The notes below the pieces were generated by a model. That model saw nothing but the letters and a program-made list of their open reading frames with translations, was not told where the DNA came from and ran no database searches. The translations under genes and the position numbers were made by a program. Positions 34,983 to 43,972 of a stretch of 64,000 bases of DNA are shown in pieces. Source of the DNA: Chitinophaga sp. Ak27 (GTDB lineage: Bacteria > Bacteroidota > Bacteroidia > Chitinophagales > Chitinophagaceae); contig NZ_JABAOB010000006.1 in the NCBI RefSeq assembly GCF_012726295.1, positions 372,001 to 436,000 of the forward strand, given 5' to 3'. Each line of letters starts with the position of its first letter. Within the stretch, counting starts at the first letter, position 1.

Positions 34983-36026
34983 TTAGCCTTTGTTGGCCAA
35001 TTGTCCGCAGGCAGCATCAATATCTTTACCACGACTACGGCGCAGCCTTGCATTCACCTTGTTTTTAGCCAGGTATTCCATAAACTCTTCTGCTGTTTGG
35101 GCATCAGGCTTTTGGAAACGGGCCATACCAATTGGGTTGTACTCGATAATATTCACCAGGTCGGCCGGTACCTGCCGGTAAATTTTAATCAATTCATCGG
35201 CATCTTCTTTGGCATCGTTAAAATCCTTGAAGAGAATGTATTCGAAGGAAATTTCGTTTTCAGTGGCCTTGTAGAAGTAGTTCAGCGCTGCAATCAACTC
35301 TTTCAGGTTGTTGGAATCGTTGATCGGCATGATTTCGCTGCGTTTTTTATCATTTGCTGCGTGTAAAGATAAAGCCAGGTTAAATCTTACTTTATCATCT
35401 CCCAGCTGCCGGATCATTTTGGCTACACCCGCAGTAGACACCGTAATACGTTTAGGCGACATGCCCAGTCCGTCGGGGGCGGTAATCCGCTCAATGGCCT
35501 GCAGTACGTTCTTATAGTTGAGCAAAGGTTCGCCCATACCCATAAACACAATATTGCTTAACTTTTTGCCATAAGAAGTCATGGCCTGCTCATTGATGAG
35601 CGCTACTTCATCATAGATTTCATCAAAATCGAGGTTGCGCTTACGGTCCATATAGCCGGTAGCACAGAATTTACAGCTCAGGCTACAGCCTACCTGGGAG
35701 GATACACAGGCCGTTTGACGGCTATCGGTAGGTATCAGTACACCTTCCACCAGGTGATTATCGTGCAGGCGAAAACGACTCTTAATGGTGCCGTCATTAC
35801 TCTGCTGTACGGCATCTACTTTTATGGCCGGAAGGGTGAAATGCTCGGTGAGTTTTTGTCTTAGTTCTTTTGAGAGATTGGTCATCGCTTCAAAACTATC
35901 GGCATGACGTAGCCAAAGCCACTCGTATACCTGTTTCGCGCGGAAAGGTTTTTCACCTATTGACCCGAAATATTCCTGTAAGGCCGGCAGGCTTAAATGC
36001 CGGATATTTTTATTGTCAGACTTCAT
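34983..36026 (-). CDS. rlmN: Dual-specificity RNA methyltransferase RlmN
   Basis: Radical-SAM enzyme that puts a methyl group on C2 of A2503 in 23S rRNA and of A37 in some tRNAs. The iron-sulfur cluster motif CxxxCxxC is seen as CSLSCKFCATGY. Other marks are FMGMGEPLLNY, RITVSTAGV and the substrate-methyl cysteine near the end (DIDAACGQL). The ATG at 36026 (MKSDNKNIRHLSLPALQ) is chosen over the longer frame from 36083. Length is 347 residues. It is likely first in the transcript rlmN-rluB-rluA. Confidence 0.96.
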   Translation of the reverse strand: MKSDNKNIRHLSLPALQEYFGSIGEKPFRAKQVYEWLWLRHADSFEAMTNLSKELRQKLTEHFTLPAIKVDAVQQSNDGTIKSRFRLHDNHLVEGVLIPTDSRQTACVSSQVGCSLSCKFCATGYMDRKRNLDFDEIYDEVALINEQAMTSYGKKLSNIVFMGMGEPLLNYKNVLQAIERITAPDGLGMSPKRITVSTAGVAKMIRQLGDDKVRFNLALSLHAANDKKRSEIMPINDSNNLKELIAALNYFYKATENEISFEYILFKDFNDAKEDADELIKIYRQVPADLVNIIEYNPIGMARFQKPDAQTAEEFMEYLAKNKVNARLRRSRGKDIDAACGQLANKG

Positions 36027-36080
36027 TATTTGACCGTTGTTTGAGCAATTGGCTGCCTTCCGGCAGTCGAAAAGTAACGG

Positions 36081-36088
36081 CAAAGATA
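36081..36088 (-). promoter_or_regulatory. Bacteroidota -7 element (TATCTTTG on the minus strand) for rlmN
   Basis: The plus strand reads caaagata. In the rlmN direction this is an exact TAnnTTTG match, 54 bases before the ATG at 36026. It also argues against translation from 36083. Confidence 0.5.
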
Positions 36089-36125
36089 CGTAATATTGGG
36101 ATACTGACAGAATGTAGCCTAAAAG

Positions 36126-36159
36126 GCCATGCCACAGCCGTTTCCAGCTGTGGCATGGC
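36126..36159 (-). terminator. Terminator after the repeat-bearing M23 gene (minus strand)
   Basis: Thirteen-base perfect arms (gccatgccacagc) enclose an eight-base loop. On the minus strand four T follow one base later. It lies 18 bases beyond the stop codon at 36178. Confidence 0.75.
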
Positions 36160-36177
36160 TGCAGTTATGTATAGTAT

Positions 36178-38079
36178 TTATTTCATCCATATGGCCGCAA
36201 ACCGGGAAGAATTGTCATACCCCTGTACCCGGTACAGCTGGTATCCCTGGGCGGTTAAGTCGGTAAACTTGGCCTGGTAATCGGCCGGGCTCATGTTCAT
36301 GTAAGAGTAATAGGCCTTATTCCTTGGCCACCATAGGCCTCCAACATTGTTTTGGCTGCCGTTTTCCTCCACATTGACGTTCACCGTCATCAATCCGGCT
36401 TTATTAAGCTCGTCGAATTTTTTGGTAAAATCATTGGTATTCATGCCATAATACATGTAAAATCCTCCAGGGTTGTTGCTGCCAAATACCCCGGCATGAT
36501 AACGTTTGCCCCCCGCATAGTATACCACATGTTCGGTAACCCGCATTTTTTGCTGGTCAACGCAGGTTTTCCATTTGGCATTCCACACATCATCGGTAGC
36601 ATTGTGTATTGCTACAAAGTTTTCATTGCCGCGGAGTTTCCATATGACTGTAAATAAGGGGTTGCCTCCGGCATCGTTTGCCACGGAAATTTGGCGGGGA
36701 ATAAAGCCTTTGGCATAATACTCATCAAAGTATTGTTGATACTGGGTGGAATTCATATTGATACGGCAATACCACTGCGAGGGCAGACCGTATTGGAATG
36801 AGCCGGATGCCAGGTATTGATTACCGGCTTTGTGTACGCTCAATGTTTGCAAAGCCATGCCCATACCGGTATAATAGCCCCAATACTGGGTGATATGCTG
36901 CACCGGCACATTGTGGAAAGAAGGGTAGAAAGGGGCAAAGAAACGGTTGAACGCCCCGGTGGCGCCGATTTCATAACAGGAGGCGTTGCTGGTCTCGGAA
37001 GTGGAGTAAACACCGTAGGGATCTACCTCCATCCAGTCGGCCCCGGTACCCGGACTCTTGATCCATAGCATAAAATGCAGGTGGTTATTGGCGGTATAAG
37101 GATTGGTGGGCGTACCATCCTGGTTAAGTCCCCATCCTGCGCCACCAAAGCCCGTATTGCCCGACCAGGCAATCTGCTGGCCTGCATATACTTTGTCGCC
37201 GGCCTTTACCTTCAGTTTTTGATCGTTGGTGCCCCAAAGCAGTTGGGAAGGATTGGGCAGGTTCGCGAATTTCTTATACTTGGTATCCCGCGCATCCAGG
37301 TTACCGGGATCACTGACGGGGATCACTTTTGCGTTAGCTATATCATGATCAAACCCGCCGCGGAGGTGGAAGTAGCCAGTGCGGTACGAGGTGCCGTCCT
37401 GGGCAATATGTTCTATGATCACCACATTACCGAAGAAAGGATCCCACATGGCGGTAACTACCTTACCTGCAGCACTGGCGTATACGCCAAAAGTAGGATC
37501 TATACCGGGGCCGTAAGCATCTGATGTTTTGGAAAAGTCTACCGAACCATGGCCACTGCCATTATCATACTTCCAGGCGCCCCCGGGATATACCTTGCTG
37601 TTAGTGAAGGGGAGGAAGAAAGGTACTTTGGGAGTAAGGCTTTCCGCGTAGGTCCGAGCATCGTTTTCAGTGCTGAAAATGGCTGCAGGAGATGCGTATA
37701 GCTGGTTTTTATTAGCTGCTTCATCTTTGATGTTATAGCTGCAGCAACCAATGGTAACAGTAGGGGTGGTACAAAAGGCCGGTGTATTTAGCTTTTTTAC
37801 CGTAACAGGACCATTGTCGATGCCAATGAAAGCGGTTTTGCTGTTAATGACCATGTTCCATTTGGGGGCTGGCGACAGGCGCTGTACATTCAGGTTGCGG
37901 CCTGGTGCTACCGGGTGTTGCCGGGAAGGTTCTATGCCTTCCTTAATAGGGGCAACGGGTTTGATAGGCCTGTAAAGTAATTCCGAGAGATTGGCGTCGT
38001 TTTCTCCGACAGGTTGCTGTGCGTTGGTCATCACGGGAAAGAGGCCTGCCAAGCACAATAGGATACGTAAGTACTTCAT
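36178..38079 (-). CDS. Secreted M23 metallopeptidase with C-terminal BTRD1-like tandem repeats
   Basis: A 633-residue exported protein. The signal peptide (residues 1-20, ending TNA) is followed by a spacer, then an M23 domain (about 160-360) with zinc ligands H177 and D181 (HGSVD) and the HxH pair H333/H335 (NHLHF), so it should be active. The C-terminal 230 residues hold about three repeats that end in an IW or LW motif (FTVIWKL, GGLWWPR, FAAIWMK), each with a helix of the YxxxFDELxxxG type. They resemble the bacterial tandem repeat domain 1 (BTRD1) found in polyglycine hydrolases. The domain pair suggests a peptidase targeted by its repeats, but the substrate is unknown. The promoter (separate entry) is unusually good. 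Confidence 0.85.
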   Translation of the reverse strand: MKYLRILLCLAGLFPVMTNAQQPVGENDANLSELLYRPIKPVAPIKEGIEPSRQHPVAPGRNLNVQRLSPAPKWNMVINSKTAFIGIDNGPVTVKKLNTPAFCTTPTVTIGCCSYNIKDEAANKNQLYASPAAIFSTENDARTYAESLTPKVPFFLPFTNSKVYPGGAWKYDNGSGHGSVDFSKTSDAYGPGIDPTFGVYASAAGKVVTAMWDPFFGNVVIIEHIAQDGTSYRTGYFHLRGGFDHDIANAKVIPVSDPGNLDARDTKYKKFANLPNPSQLLWGTNDQKLKVKAGDKVYAGQQIAWSGNTGFGGAGWGLNQDGTPTNPYTANNHLHFMLWIKSPGTGADWMEVDPYGVYSTSETSNASCYEIGATGAFNRFFAPFYPSFHNVPVQHITQYWGYYTGMGMALQTLSVHKAGNQYLASGSFQYGLPSQWYCRINMNSTQYQQYFDEYYAKGFIPRQISVANDAGGNPLFTVIWKLRGNENFVAIHNATDDVWNAKWKTCVDQQKMRVTEHVVYYAGGKRYHAGVFGSNNPGGFYMYYGMNTNDFTKKFDELNKAGLMTVNVNVEENGSQNNVGGLWWPRNKAYYSYMNMSPADYQAKFTDLTAQGYQLYRVQGYDNSSRFAAIWMK

Positions 38080-38115
38080 TCTTGGGGTTTTTTAACGATG
38101 AATAATAATCGGGGG

Positions 38116-38146
38116 CAAAACTACGGTTCTGTAAAAGTTGGCCAAA
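38116..38146 (-). promoter_or_regulatory. Complete Bacteroidota promoter for the repeat-bearing M23 gene
   Basis: On the minus strand, TTTG (complement of 38143-38146) is followed 19 bases later by TAGTTTTG (complement of 38116-38123). This matches the -33/-7 consensus with normal spacing and predicts a leader of about 29 bases before the ATG at 38079. Confidence 0.7.
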
Positions 38147-38264
38147 TGGTATTTACTAAAAGGCGGGAATAACATTATAATTGGCGGTGTTTTACGGGTA
38201 GCTTGCAGGTGACGAGGCGATTTAATGGGGATGCTTTATATTGCAGTTAAACCAAAACAATCAC

Positions 38265-39464
38265 ATGCAAGTTGCTTACATAGTAGATGCGGTACGTACT
38301 CCCATAGGCCGCTATGGTGGCGCACTGAGCACCATCCGCCCGGATGATTTGCTGGCGCATCTGATCAAAGCGTTAGTGAAAAGAAATAGTTCCCTGGATC
38401 CTGCTGCCATAGAAGATGTGATTGCAGGCGCTGCCAACCAGGCGGGGGAAGATAACCGGAATGTGGCACGGATGGCGGCACTACTGGCAGGGCTACCGGT
38501 CACCGTAGCCGGTAATACTGTAAATCGTTTATGCGCTTCCGGTATGCAGGCAATTATGGATGCAGCCCGGGCTGTGATGTGCGGAGAAGGTGATGTATAC
38601 GTGGCCGGAGGTGTAGAAAGCATGACCCGTGCCCCCTTTGTAGTGGGCAAGTCGGATACTGCTTTCAGCCGCAAAGCAGAGATGTATGATACCACGATAG
38701 GCTGGCGTTTCACTAACCCACAGCTGGCCGACATGTACCATCCCTATGCGATGGGGGAAACAGCCGAAAATGTGGCTAACCAGTGGAAGATAGGAAGAGA
38801 AGAGCAGGATATTTTTGCATTGCGTAGCCAAACCCTTTACCGGCAGGCATTAGAAGCCGGTAGATGGCAACAGGAAATTATACCGGTAGAAATTATCCAG
38901 GGGAAAGACGAAAAAATACTGTTTGCTGAAGATGAGCATCCGCGGGCTACTACCCTGGAGAAGCTGGCTGCTTTGCGCCCTGCTTTTGCTAAAAATGGAT
39001 CTGTTACGGCAGGCAATTCCTCTGGCATCAACGATGGCGCTGCCGCGGTGCTTATTGTGTCGGAAAAAGCATTGAAACAATTTAACCTCCGGCCGCTGGC
39101 ACAGATCAAAAGTATAGCGGTAGCGGGCGTAGATCCTTCCATTATGGGTATCGGCCCTGTACCCGCTTCTAATAAGGCCTTGCAACGTGCCGGGCTCACG
39201 GTGGATCAATTGCACCTGGTAGAACTCAATGAAGCCTTTGCAGCGCAATCGTTGGCCTGTATACGTGACCTGGGCCTGGACCCCGAGCTGGTAAATGTAA
39301 ATGGGGGCGCCATTGCGATCGGGCATCCACTGGGTTGCAGCGGCGCACGTATTACAGCTACTTTGTTACATGAAATGAAACGCAGACCTGGGGCTAAATA
39401 TGGGTTGGCTAGCATGTGCGTGGGCGTTGGGCAGGGAGCAGCGATTATCTTCGAAAAAATATAA
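38265..39464 (+). CDS. Acetyl-CoA C-acyltransferase (thiolase), PcaF/PaaJ-like
   Basis: Degradative-type thiolase that cleaves or forms 3-ketoacyl-CoA. The nucleophilic cysteine is in NRLCASGMQ, and the second active-site pair is in GHPLGCSGAR and CVGVGQG, with NEAFAAQ between. The stretch SMTRAPFVVGKSDTAFSR followed by DTTIGWRF is especially like 3-oxoadipyl-CoA thiolases of aromatic degradation. No other aromatic or fatty-acid genes lie nearby, so the physiological substrate is open. The ATG at 38265 (MQVAYIVDAVRTPIG) is preferred to the TTG at 38241. Length is 399 residues. Confidence 0.92.
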   Translation: MQVAYIVDAVRTPIGRYGGALSTIRPDDLLAHLIKALVKRNSSLDPAAIEDVIAGAANQAGEDNRNVARMAALLAGLPVTVAGNTVNRLCASGMQAIMDAARAVMCGEGDVYVAGGVESMTRAPFVVGKSDTAFSRKAEMYDTTIGWRFTNPQLADMYHPYAMGETAENVANQWKIGREEQDIFALRSQTLYRQALEAGRWQQEIIPVEIIQGKDEKILFAEDEHPRATTLEKLAALRPAFAKNGSVTAGNSSGINDGAAAVLIVSEKALKQFNLRPLAQIKSIAVAGVDPSIMGIGPVPASNKALQRAGLTVDQLHLVELNEAFAAQSLACIRDLGLDPELVNVNGGAIAIGHPLGCSGARITATLLHEMKRRPGAKYGLASMCVGVGQGAAIIFEKI

Positions 39465-39486
39465 GCGTAGGACTGTCCTAAAATAG

Positions 39487-39517
39487 CGAGCGGTCGGACA
39501 TTACATCCGGCCGCTCG
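39487..39517 (+). terminator. Hairpin between thiolase and ECF sigma genes
   Basis: Twelve-base arms (cgagcggtcgga / tccggccgctcg) pair with one wobble around a seven-base loop. There is no long T run on the plus strand, but the position after the thiolase stop suits a terminator. Confidence 0.6.
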
Positions 39518-39544
39518 TTGCTGGCAAGCAAAAAAAAGGGTTCA

Positions 39545-40126
39545 TCATAGACAGATTTGTTTCTCCGTCATCATTTTCCGAAGATTGATCAGACCATAAC
39601 GCATCCGACCCAATGCTGTATTAATACTCACTTGCGTGAGATCTGCTATTTCTTTAAAACTTAATTCTGCATAGTGGCGCAGGATAATCACTTCCCGTTG
39701 TTCTTCCGGCAGCATATCCAACATCCTTCGAACGCGGTCATGACTTTGACGGGTAATTAGCTTGTCTTCCGCACAACTGTCGCTGAAACCTAATACATCG
39801 AAGATGTCTTTGTCATCGCCTGTTCTGATCATTGGCGTACGCTTAATTTTCCGGAAATGATCTACACAGAGGTTATGCGCAATACGCATGGCCCAGGGAA
39901 GAAACTTTCCTTTTTCTGTATAACGTTCAGCTCTAATCGTATCAATGATTTTAATAAAAGTATCCTGGAAGATATCTTCTGCGAGGAAGGAATCTTTTAC
40001 CAGTAGCAGGATGGAAGTGAACACCTTGTCTTTATGACGGTGCACCAACTCTTCTAATGCGGAAGAATGTCCCTTTTTAAAGAGGGTAATCAACTGCTCA
40101 TCGCACAATTTGTACATTACTTGCAT
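39545..40126 (-). CDS. RNA polymerase ECF-type sigma factor
   Basis: A 193-residue alternative sigma factor. Region 2 (residues about 25-95) contains FLAEDIFQDTFIKI and WAMRIAHNLCVDHFRK. Region 4 (about 130-185) contains LPEEQREVIILRHYAELSFKEIA and the helix NTALGRMRYGLINLRK. An alternative start three codons in (MYKLCDEQL) is equally possible. No anti-sigma factor is adjacent, so control may be by expression level. The 290-base upstream region is A+T rich and has no -33/-7 element I trust on this strand. Confidence 0.9.
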   Translation of the reverse strand: MQVMYKLCDEQLITLFKKGHSSALEELVHRHKDKVFTSILLLVKDSFLAEDIFQDTFIKIIDTIRAERYTEKGKFLPWAMRIAHNLCVDHFRKIKRTPMIRTGDDKDIFDVLGFSDSCAEDKLITRQSHDRVRRMLDMLPEEQREVIILRHYAELSFKEIADLTQVSINTALGRMRYGLINLRKMMTEKQICL

Positions 40127-40382
40127 AAACTTCTACAACTAGGCGGGTTAGTAAATAAATTACAGACTTTACAGCCAGTTTGGTTGTTTTAATTAAGTAG
40201 AGTTTATGCGATAATGAGCAGTTTTTAGTTAAAGATTGATGCCTGAAATGCCAGCGAGATAGACTCTGGTCTTATGCAAATATAACAGAATAGTTCAATA
40301 AAACAAATAATATTAAAATAGGTTTTGGGAGGCTAAAATAAAGGCTTTGAGCGGATTCGACGCACCGCCCAAAAGCTAACTA

Positions 40383-40411
40383 TTGAACTAACATCTTTTC
40401 CCTTAAATTTG
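40383..40411 (+). promoter_or_regulatory. Bacteroidota promoter upstream of uvrA
   Basis: TTG at 40383-40385 is followed 18 bases later by TAAATTTG at 40404-40411, a good -33/-7 pair. The ATG at 40419 lies seven bases after the -7 element, so the mRNA should be almost or fully leaderless. Confidence 0.65.
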
Positions 40412-40418
40412 TTCTGTC

Positions 40419-43235
40419 ATGGCAACAAAAGTAAAGAAAGAAACAAGCGCAATTGATCCTCAGGAAGTTAGCCCGCAGGACCATATTTTCATAAAAGGAG
40501 CCAGGGTACACAATCTCAAGAATGTAAGCGTATCCATCCCCCGTAGCAAACTCGTGGTAGTGACTGGTGTGTCCGGTTCGGGAAAATCCTCCCTGACCAT
40601 GGATACCCTCTATGCCGAAGGCCAGCGCCGGTATGCGGAAAGCTTAAGCTCCTATGCCCGTCAGTTCCTGATGCGAATGAATAAGCCGGATGTCGACTAT
40701 ATCAAGGGAATTTGCCCGGCCATCGCTATCGAACAGAAAGTAATTACCCGTACTCCCCGCTCTACTGTGGGATCTATGACGGAAATTTATGATTATCTCC
40801 GGCTTTTATTTGGAAGAGTGGGTAAAACCTATTCCCCCATCTCCGGAAAACTGGTAAAAAAACATGAGGTAAGTGACGTGGTAGACTTTATCACGAAACT
40901 AAAAAATGGCAGTAAAGTATTGCTGCTGGTGCCTTTCCGTCGCCATGCAAAAAGAGAGTCCAAGGAGGAACTGGGCATACTGCAGCAGAAAGGATTTTCC
41001 CGTTTATACGTACCCGGTGGCGATGGTAACGGCCTGTTACGGATAGAGGAGCTGCTGGAACAAAAAAAGATTACCGTACCCGCTGATGCCTGGGTATTGA
41101 TAGATCGCTTGGTGGTAAAGGATTTTGAAGACGATGATAAACACCGTATAGCCGATAGCGTACAAACGGCATTTTATGAAAGTGAGGGTGATTGCTTTGT
41201 AGAAGTAGATGGAAAAGATATCCAGCACTTTGCCAACCGCTTTGAGCTGGATGGTATTACGTTCGAAGAACCTGTACCTAACCTGTTTTCTTTTAATAAC
41301 CCCTACGGCGCCTGCCCCACTTGTGAAGGATTCGGGCAGGTACTCGGCCTCGACGCCGACCTGGTGATACCCGACAAGCGGCTGAGCGTTTTTGAAGGCG
41401 CTATCGCACCCTGGCGGGGTGAGAAAATGGGGGAGTACAAAGATGCGCTCATTAAAGTAGCACGTAAATTCAATTTCCCCGTACATAAGCCTATCGCCGA
41501 ATTAACGGATGAACAGGTGAAATTGCTCTGGACCGGCAACGAACATTTCTATGGGCTGAACGAATTCTTTAAGATGGTAGAGCAGAACCTGTATAAGGTG
41601 CAATACCGTGTATTGCAAGCCCGCTATCGCGGTCGCACCATATGCCCCGAGTGCGGCGGCGGACGTTTGCGCAAAGAAGCCCTCTACATCAAAGTGGGCA
41701 ACCGGAATATCGCGGAGTTGGTGGATTTGCCCGTATCAGACCTGAAAAAATGGTTCGATGAACTCGATCTCAACGAATATGATCAGCAGATCGCCAAACG
41801 TATTCTTATTGAAATAAATCATCGTATCAAAACCTTACTGGATGTAGGTCTCGGATATCTTACGCTCAACAGGGTAGCCAACACCCTGAGTGGTGGCGAA
41901 AGTCAGCGTATCCAACTGACGCGCACGCTGGGCAGTAACCTTACTAACTCCATGTACATACTGGATGAACCCAGTATCGGTTTGCATGCACGTGATACCC
42001 ATCGCCTTATCGCCGTATTGAAAGAACTGCGTGATCTTGGCAATACGGTGGTAGTAGTAGAACATGATGAACAGATGATGGAAGAAGCCGACTATATCAT
42101 CGATATGGGGCCACTAGCCAGCCACCTGGGAGGGGAAGTCATTTTCGCAGGTACTTATCCACAGATCCTGAAAGATGGCAAAAGCCTTACTGGTAAGTAT
42201 CTCAGCGGACAATTTACCATCGATCCTCCGGCGAAGGTGCGCAAATGGAAAAAAGCCATTACCGTGGAAGGCGCCCGGCAACATAACCTGAAAAATATCA
42301 CTGTTGATTTTCCGTTGCAGGTACTCACCGTTATCAGCGGTGTGAGCGGCTCCGGAAAAACCACCCTCGTAAAACAGATTCTCTACCCCGCGCTGATGAA
42401 GCTAAAGGGCGAGTTTGCAGAAAGAGTGGGTAACCACAAAGCCCTGAAAGGCGCTATGGATGATATTACACAGGTGGAAATGATTGACCAGAACCCAATT
42501 GGTAAATCGTCGCGCTCCAATCCCGTTACCTACATCAAAGCCTATGACGAAATCAGGGATCTGTATTCCAAACAACAGCTGAGTAAGATGCGTGGCTTCC
42601 AGCCCAAACATTTTTCTTTTAACGTAGATGGCGGCCGTTGTGATGCCTGCAAGGGAGAAGGAGAGGTAATTGTGGAGATGCAGTTCCTGGCAGATGTACA
42701 CCTTACCTGCGAAAGCTGCGGTGGTAAAAGGTTTAAAGACGAAGTGCTGGAAGTTACCTATAAAGGGAAAAATATCTATGAAGTACTGGAAATGGGCGTA
42801 GATGAGGCGCTGGACTTCTTCAAAGATGAAAAAGAAGTATGCAATAAAATACGGCCTTTGAGCAGTGTGGGATTGGGCTATGTGAAACTCGGACAAAGCA
42901 GCGATACGCTCAGTGGTGGAGAGGCGCAACGTGTGAAACTGGCGTCTTTCCTCGGAAAAGGGAAAGCCCAGGGACATATCCTCTTTATCTTCGATGAGCC
43001 TACTACTGGCTTGCATTTCCATGATATCAGGAAGTTGCTGGACTCCTTTAATGCGCTAATCGATCAAGGCCATACGGTGCTGGTGATCGAACATAACCTC
43101 GATGTGATCAGGAGCGCCGATTGGGTAATCGATTTAGGACCCGAGGGCGGCGCTGGCGGTGGCAACCTGCTGTACGCGGGTGTTCCAGACGGGTTAAAGA
43201 AAGTAGCCGAAAGCTATACCGGGAAGTTCCTGTAA
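40419..43235 (+). CDS. uvrA: Excinuclease ABC subunit A
   Basis: DNA-damage sensor of nucleotide excision repair, an ABC-type ATPase that loads UvrB. Two ATPase modules are present: Walker A motifs GVSGSGKSSL and GVSGSGKTTLV, signatures LSGGESQRIQL and LSGGEAQRVKL, and Walker B parts YILDEPSIGLH and FIFDEPTTGLH. Zinc-binding cysteine pairs appear as CPTC, CPEC, CDAC and CESC. The 938-residue length is normal, with an N-terminal extension of about 20 residues. A Rho-independent terminator follows. It has a strong promoter that gives a near-leaderless message. Confidence 0.98.
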   Translation: MATKVKKETSAIDPQEVSPQDHIFIKGARVHNLKNVSVSIPRSKLVVVTGVSGSGKSSLTMDTLYAEGQRRYAESLSSYARQFLMRMNKPDVDYIKGICPAIAIEQKVITRTPRSTVGSMTEIYDYLRLLFGRVGKTYSPISGKLVKKHEVSDVVDFITKLKNGSKVLLLVPFRRHAKRESKEELGILQQKGFSRLYVPGGDGNGLLRIEELLEQKKITVPADAWVLIDRLVVKDFEDDDKHRIADSVQTAFYESEGDCFVEVDGKDIQHFANRFELDGITFEEPVPNLFSFNNPYGACPTCEGFGQVLGLDADLVIPDKRLSVFEGAIAPWRGEKMGEYKDALIKVARKFNFPVHKPIAELTDEQVKLLWTGNEHFYGLNEFFKMVEQNLYKVQYRVLQARYRGRTICPECGGGRLRKEALYIKVGNRNIAELVDLPVSDLKKWFDELDLNEYDQQIAKRILIEINHRIKTLLDVGLGYLTLNRVANTLSGGESQRIQLTRTLGSNLTNSMYILDEPSIGLHARDTHRLIAVLKELRDLGNTVVVVEHDEQMMEEADYIIDMGPLASHLGGEVIFAGTYPQILKDGKSLTGKYLSGQFTIDPPAKVRKWKKAITVEGARQHNLKNITVDFPLQVLTVISGVSGSGKTTLVKQILYPALMKLKGEFAERVGNHKALKGAMDDITQVEMIDQNPIGKSSRSNPVTYIKAYDEIRDLYSKQQLSKMRGFQPKHFSFNVDGGRCDACKGEGEVIVEMQFLADVHLTCESCGGKRFKDEVLEVTYKGKNIYEVLEMGVDEALDFFKDEKEVCNKIRPLSSVGLGYVKLGQSSDTLSGGEAQRVKLASFLGKGKAQGHILFIFDEPTTGLHFHDIRKLLDSFNALIDQGHTVLVIEHNLDVIRSADWVIDLGPEGGAGGGNLLYAGVPDGLKKVAESYTGKFL

Positions 43236-43260
43236 CGAGGGCATCAAAAATAAAGTTAGA

Positions 43261-43292
43261 AAGGTGTATCGGTTGTGATACACCTTTTTTTT
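43261..43292 (+). terminator. Rho-independent terminator after uvrA
   Basis: Arms aaggtgtatc and gatacacctt enclose a short loop and are followed directly by T's at 43285-43292. Confidence 0.9.
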
Positions 43293-43327
43293 GTGAAAGC
43301 GGTCAGCGATGCTAACAGTTGCTCAAT

Positions 43328-43360
43328 AAAAAAGGGCCGCACCTGGAGGTGGCGGCCCTG
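43328..43360 (-). terminator. Terminator after the DUF4293 gene (minus strand)
   Basis: A G+C-rich hairpin (gggccgc-acct / aggtggcggccc, one bulge) lies 25 bases beyond the stop at 43385. The minus strand continues into six T. Confidence 0.8.
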
Positions 43361-43384
43361 AAAATTTTGTAGGTAAATGCCTGG

Positions 43385-43828
43385 TTATCGGAGTCGGTCG
43401 AGAGATTTAATCAGTTTCTCATCTTTATAAATGCCTCTTACCGCCAAGACTAGCAAAATGATGATCACAATGGGTAAAAATGAGGCGATCTGATAAGACG
43501 CGGATGTGATGGCTACGCCACCGGTACTTAATTTATTAGCAGTTTGCTGCACCACATAATATTGGTAAGCCAGGGCGCCAAAAGCAAAAAGAATGTTAAA
43601 TATTGTCAGCCGGAACTGTAGTTTACGCTTCTTAAAGAGGAAAATAGTCACTGCACTCAGCAGTATAATCACCACATACAGTACAAACAGGAGATAGTTG
43701 CTGGAAGCGTTCACATACACCGGGTTAGGGTTGTTGGTCAGGGTAGCTTTCCACAGGTTAAAAGATAAAGCAGCAGCGCCTGCGGCGGCAGCCAATAGCA
43801 GATAGAGACTCTGGATGCGTTGTATCAT
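43385..43828 (-). CDS. DUF4293 family integral membrane protein
   Basis: A 147-residue protein with four hydrophobic spans (residues about 7-24, 43-62, 72-92 and 112-130). The start MIQRIQSLYLLLA is characteristic of DUF4293, a family found in Bacteroidota next to a variety of housekeeping genes. No function is known. There are no charged residues inside the spans that would suggest a transporter or enzyme. It is a single-gene unit with a terminator, convergent with uvrA. Confidence 0.85.
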   Translation of the reverse strand: MIQRIQSLYLLLAAAAGAAALSFNLWKATLTNNPNPVYVNASSNYLLFVLYVVIILLSAVTIFLFKKRKLQFRLTIFNILFAFGALAYQYYVVQQTANKLSTGGVAITSASYQIASFLPIVIIILLVLAVRGIYKDEKLIKSLDRLR

Positions 43829-43972
43829 GATATTTGCGAATGTTTAACGCTGTAAAAGTAAGTAATTTTAATGGTTAGTATCGTTAATAATAGGCAGGTA
43901 TCCCACTATTGTGTTGGATGCGCTATTTGAATACTTCGTATATTGCACGCCCAATAACAATCTTATATTTAT

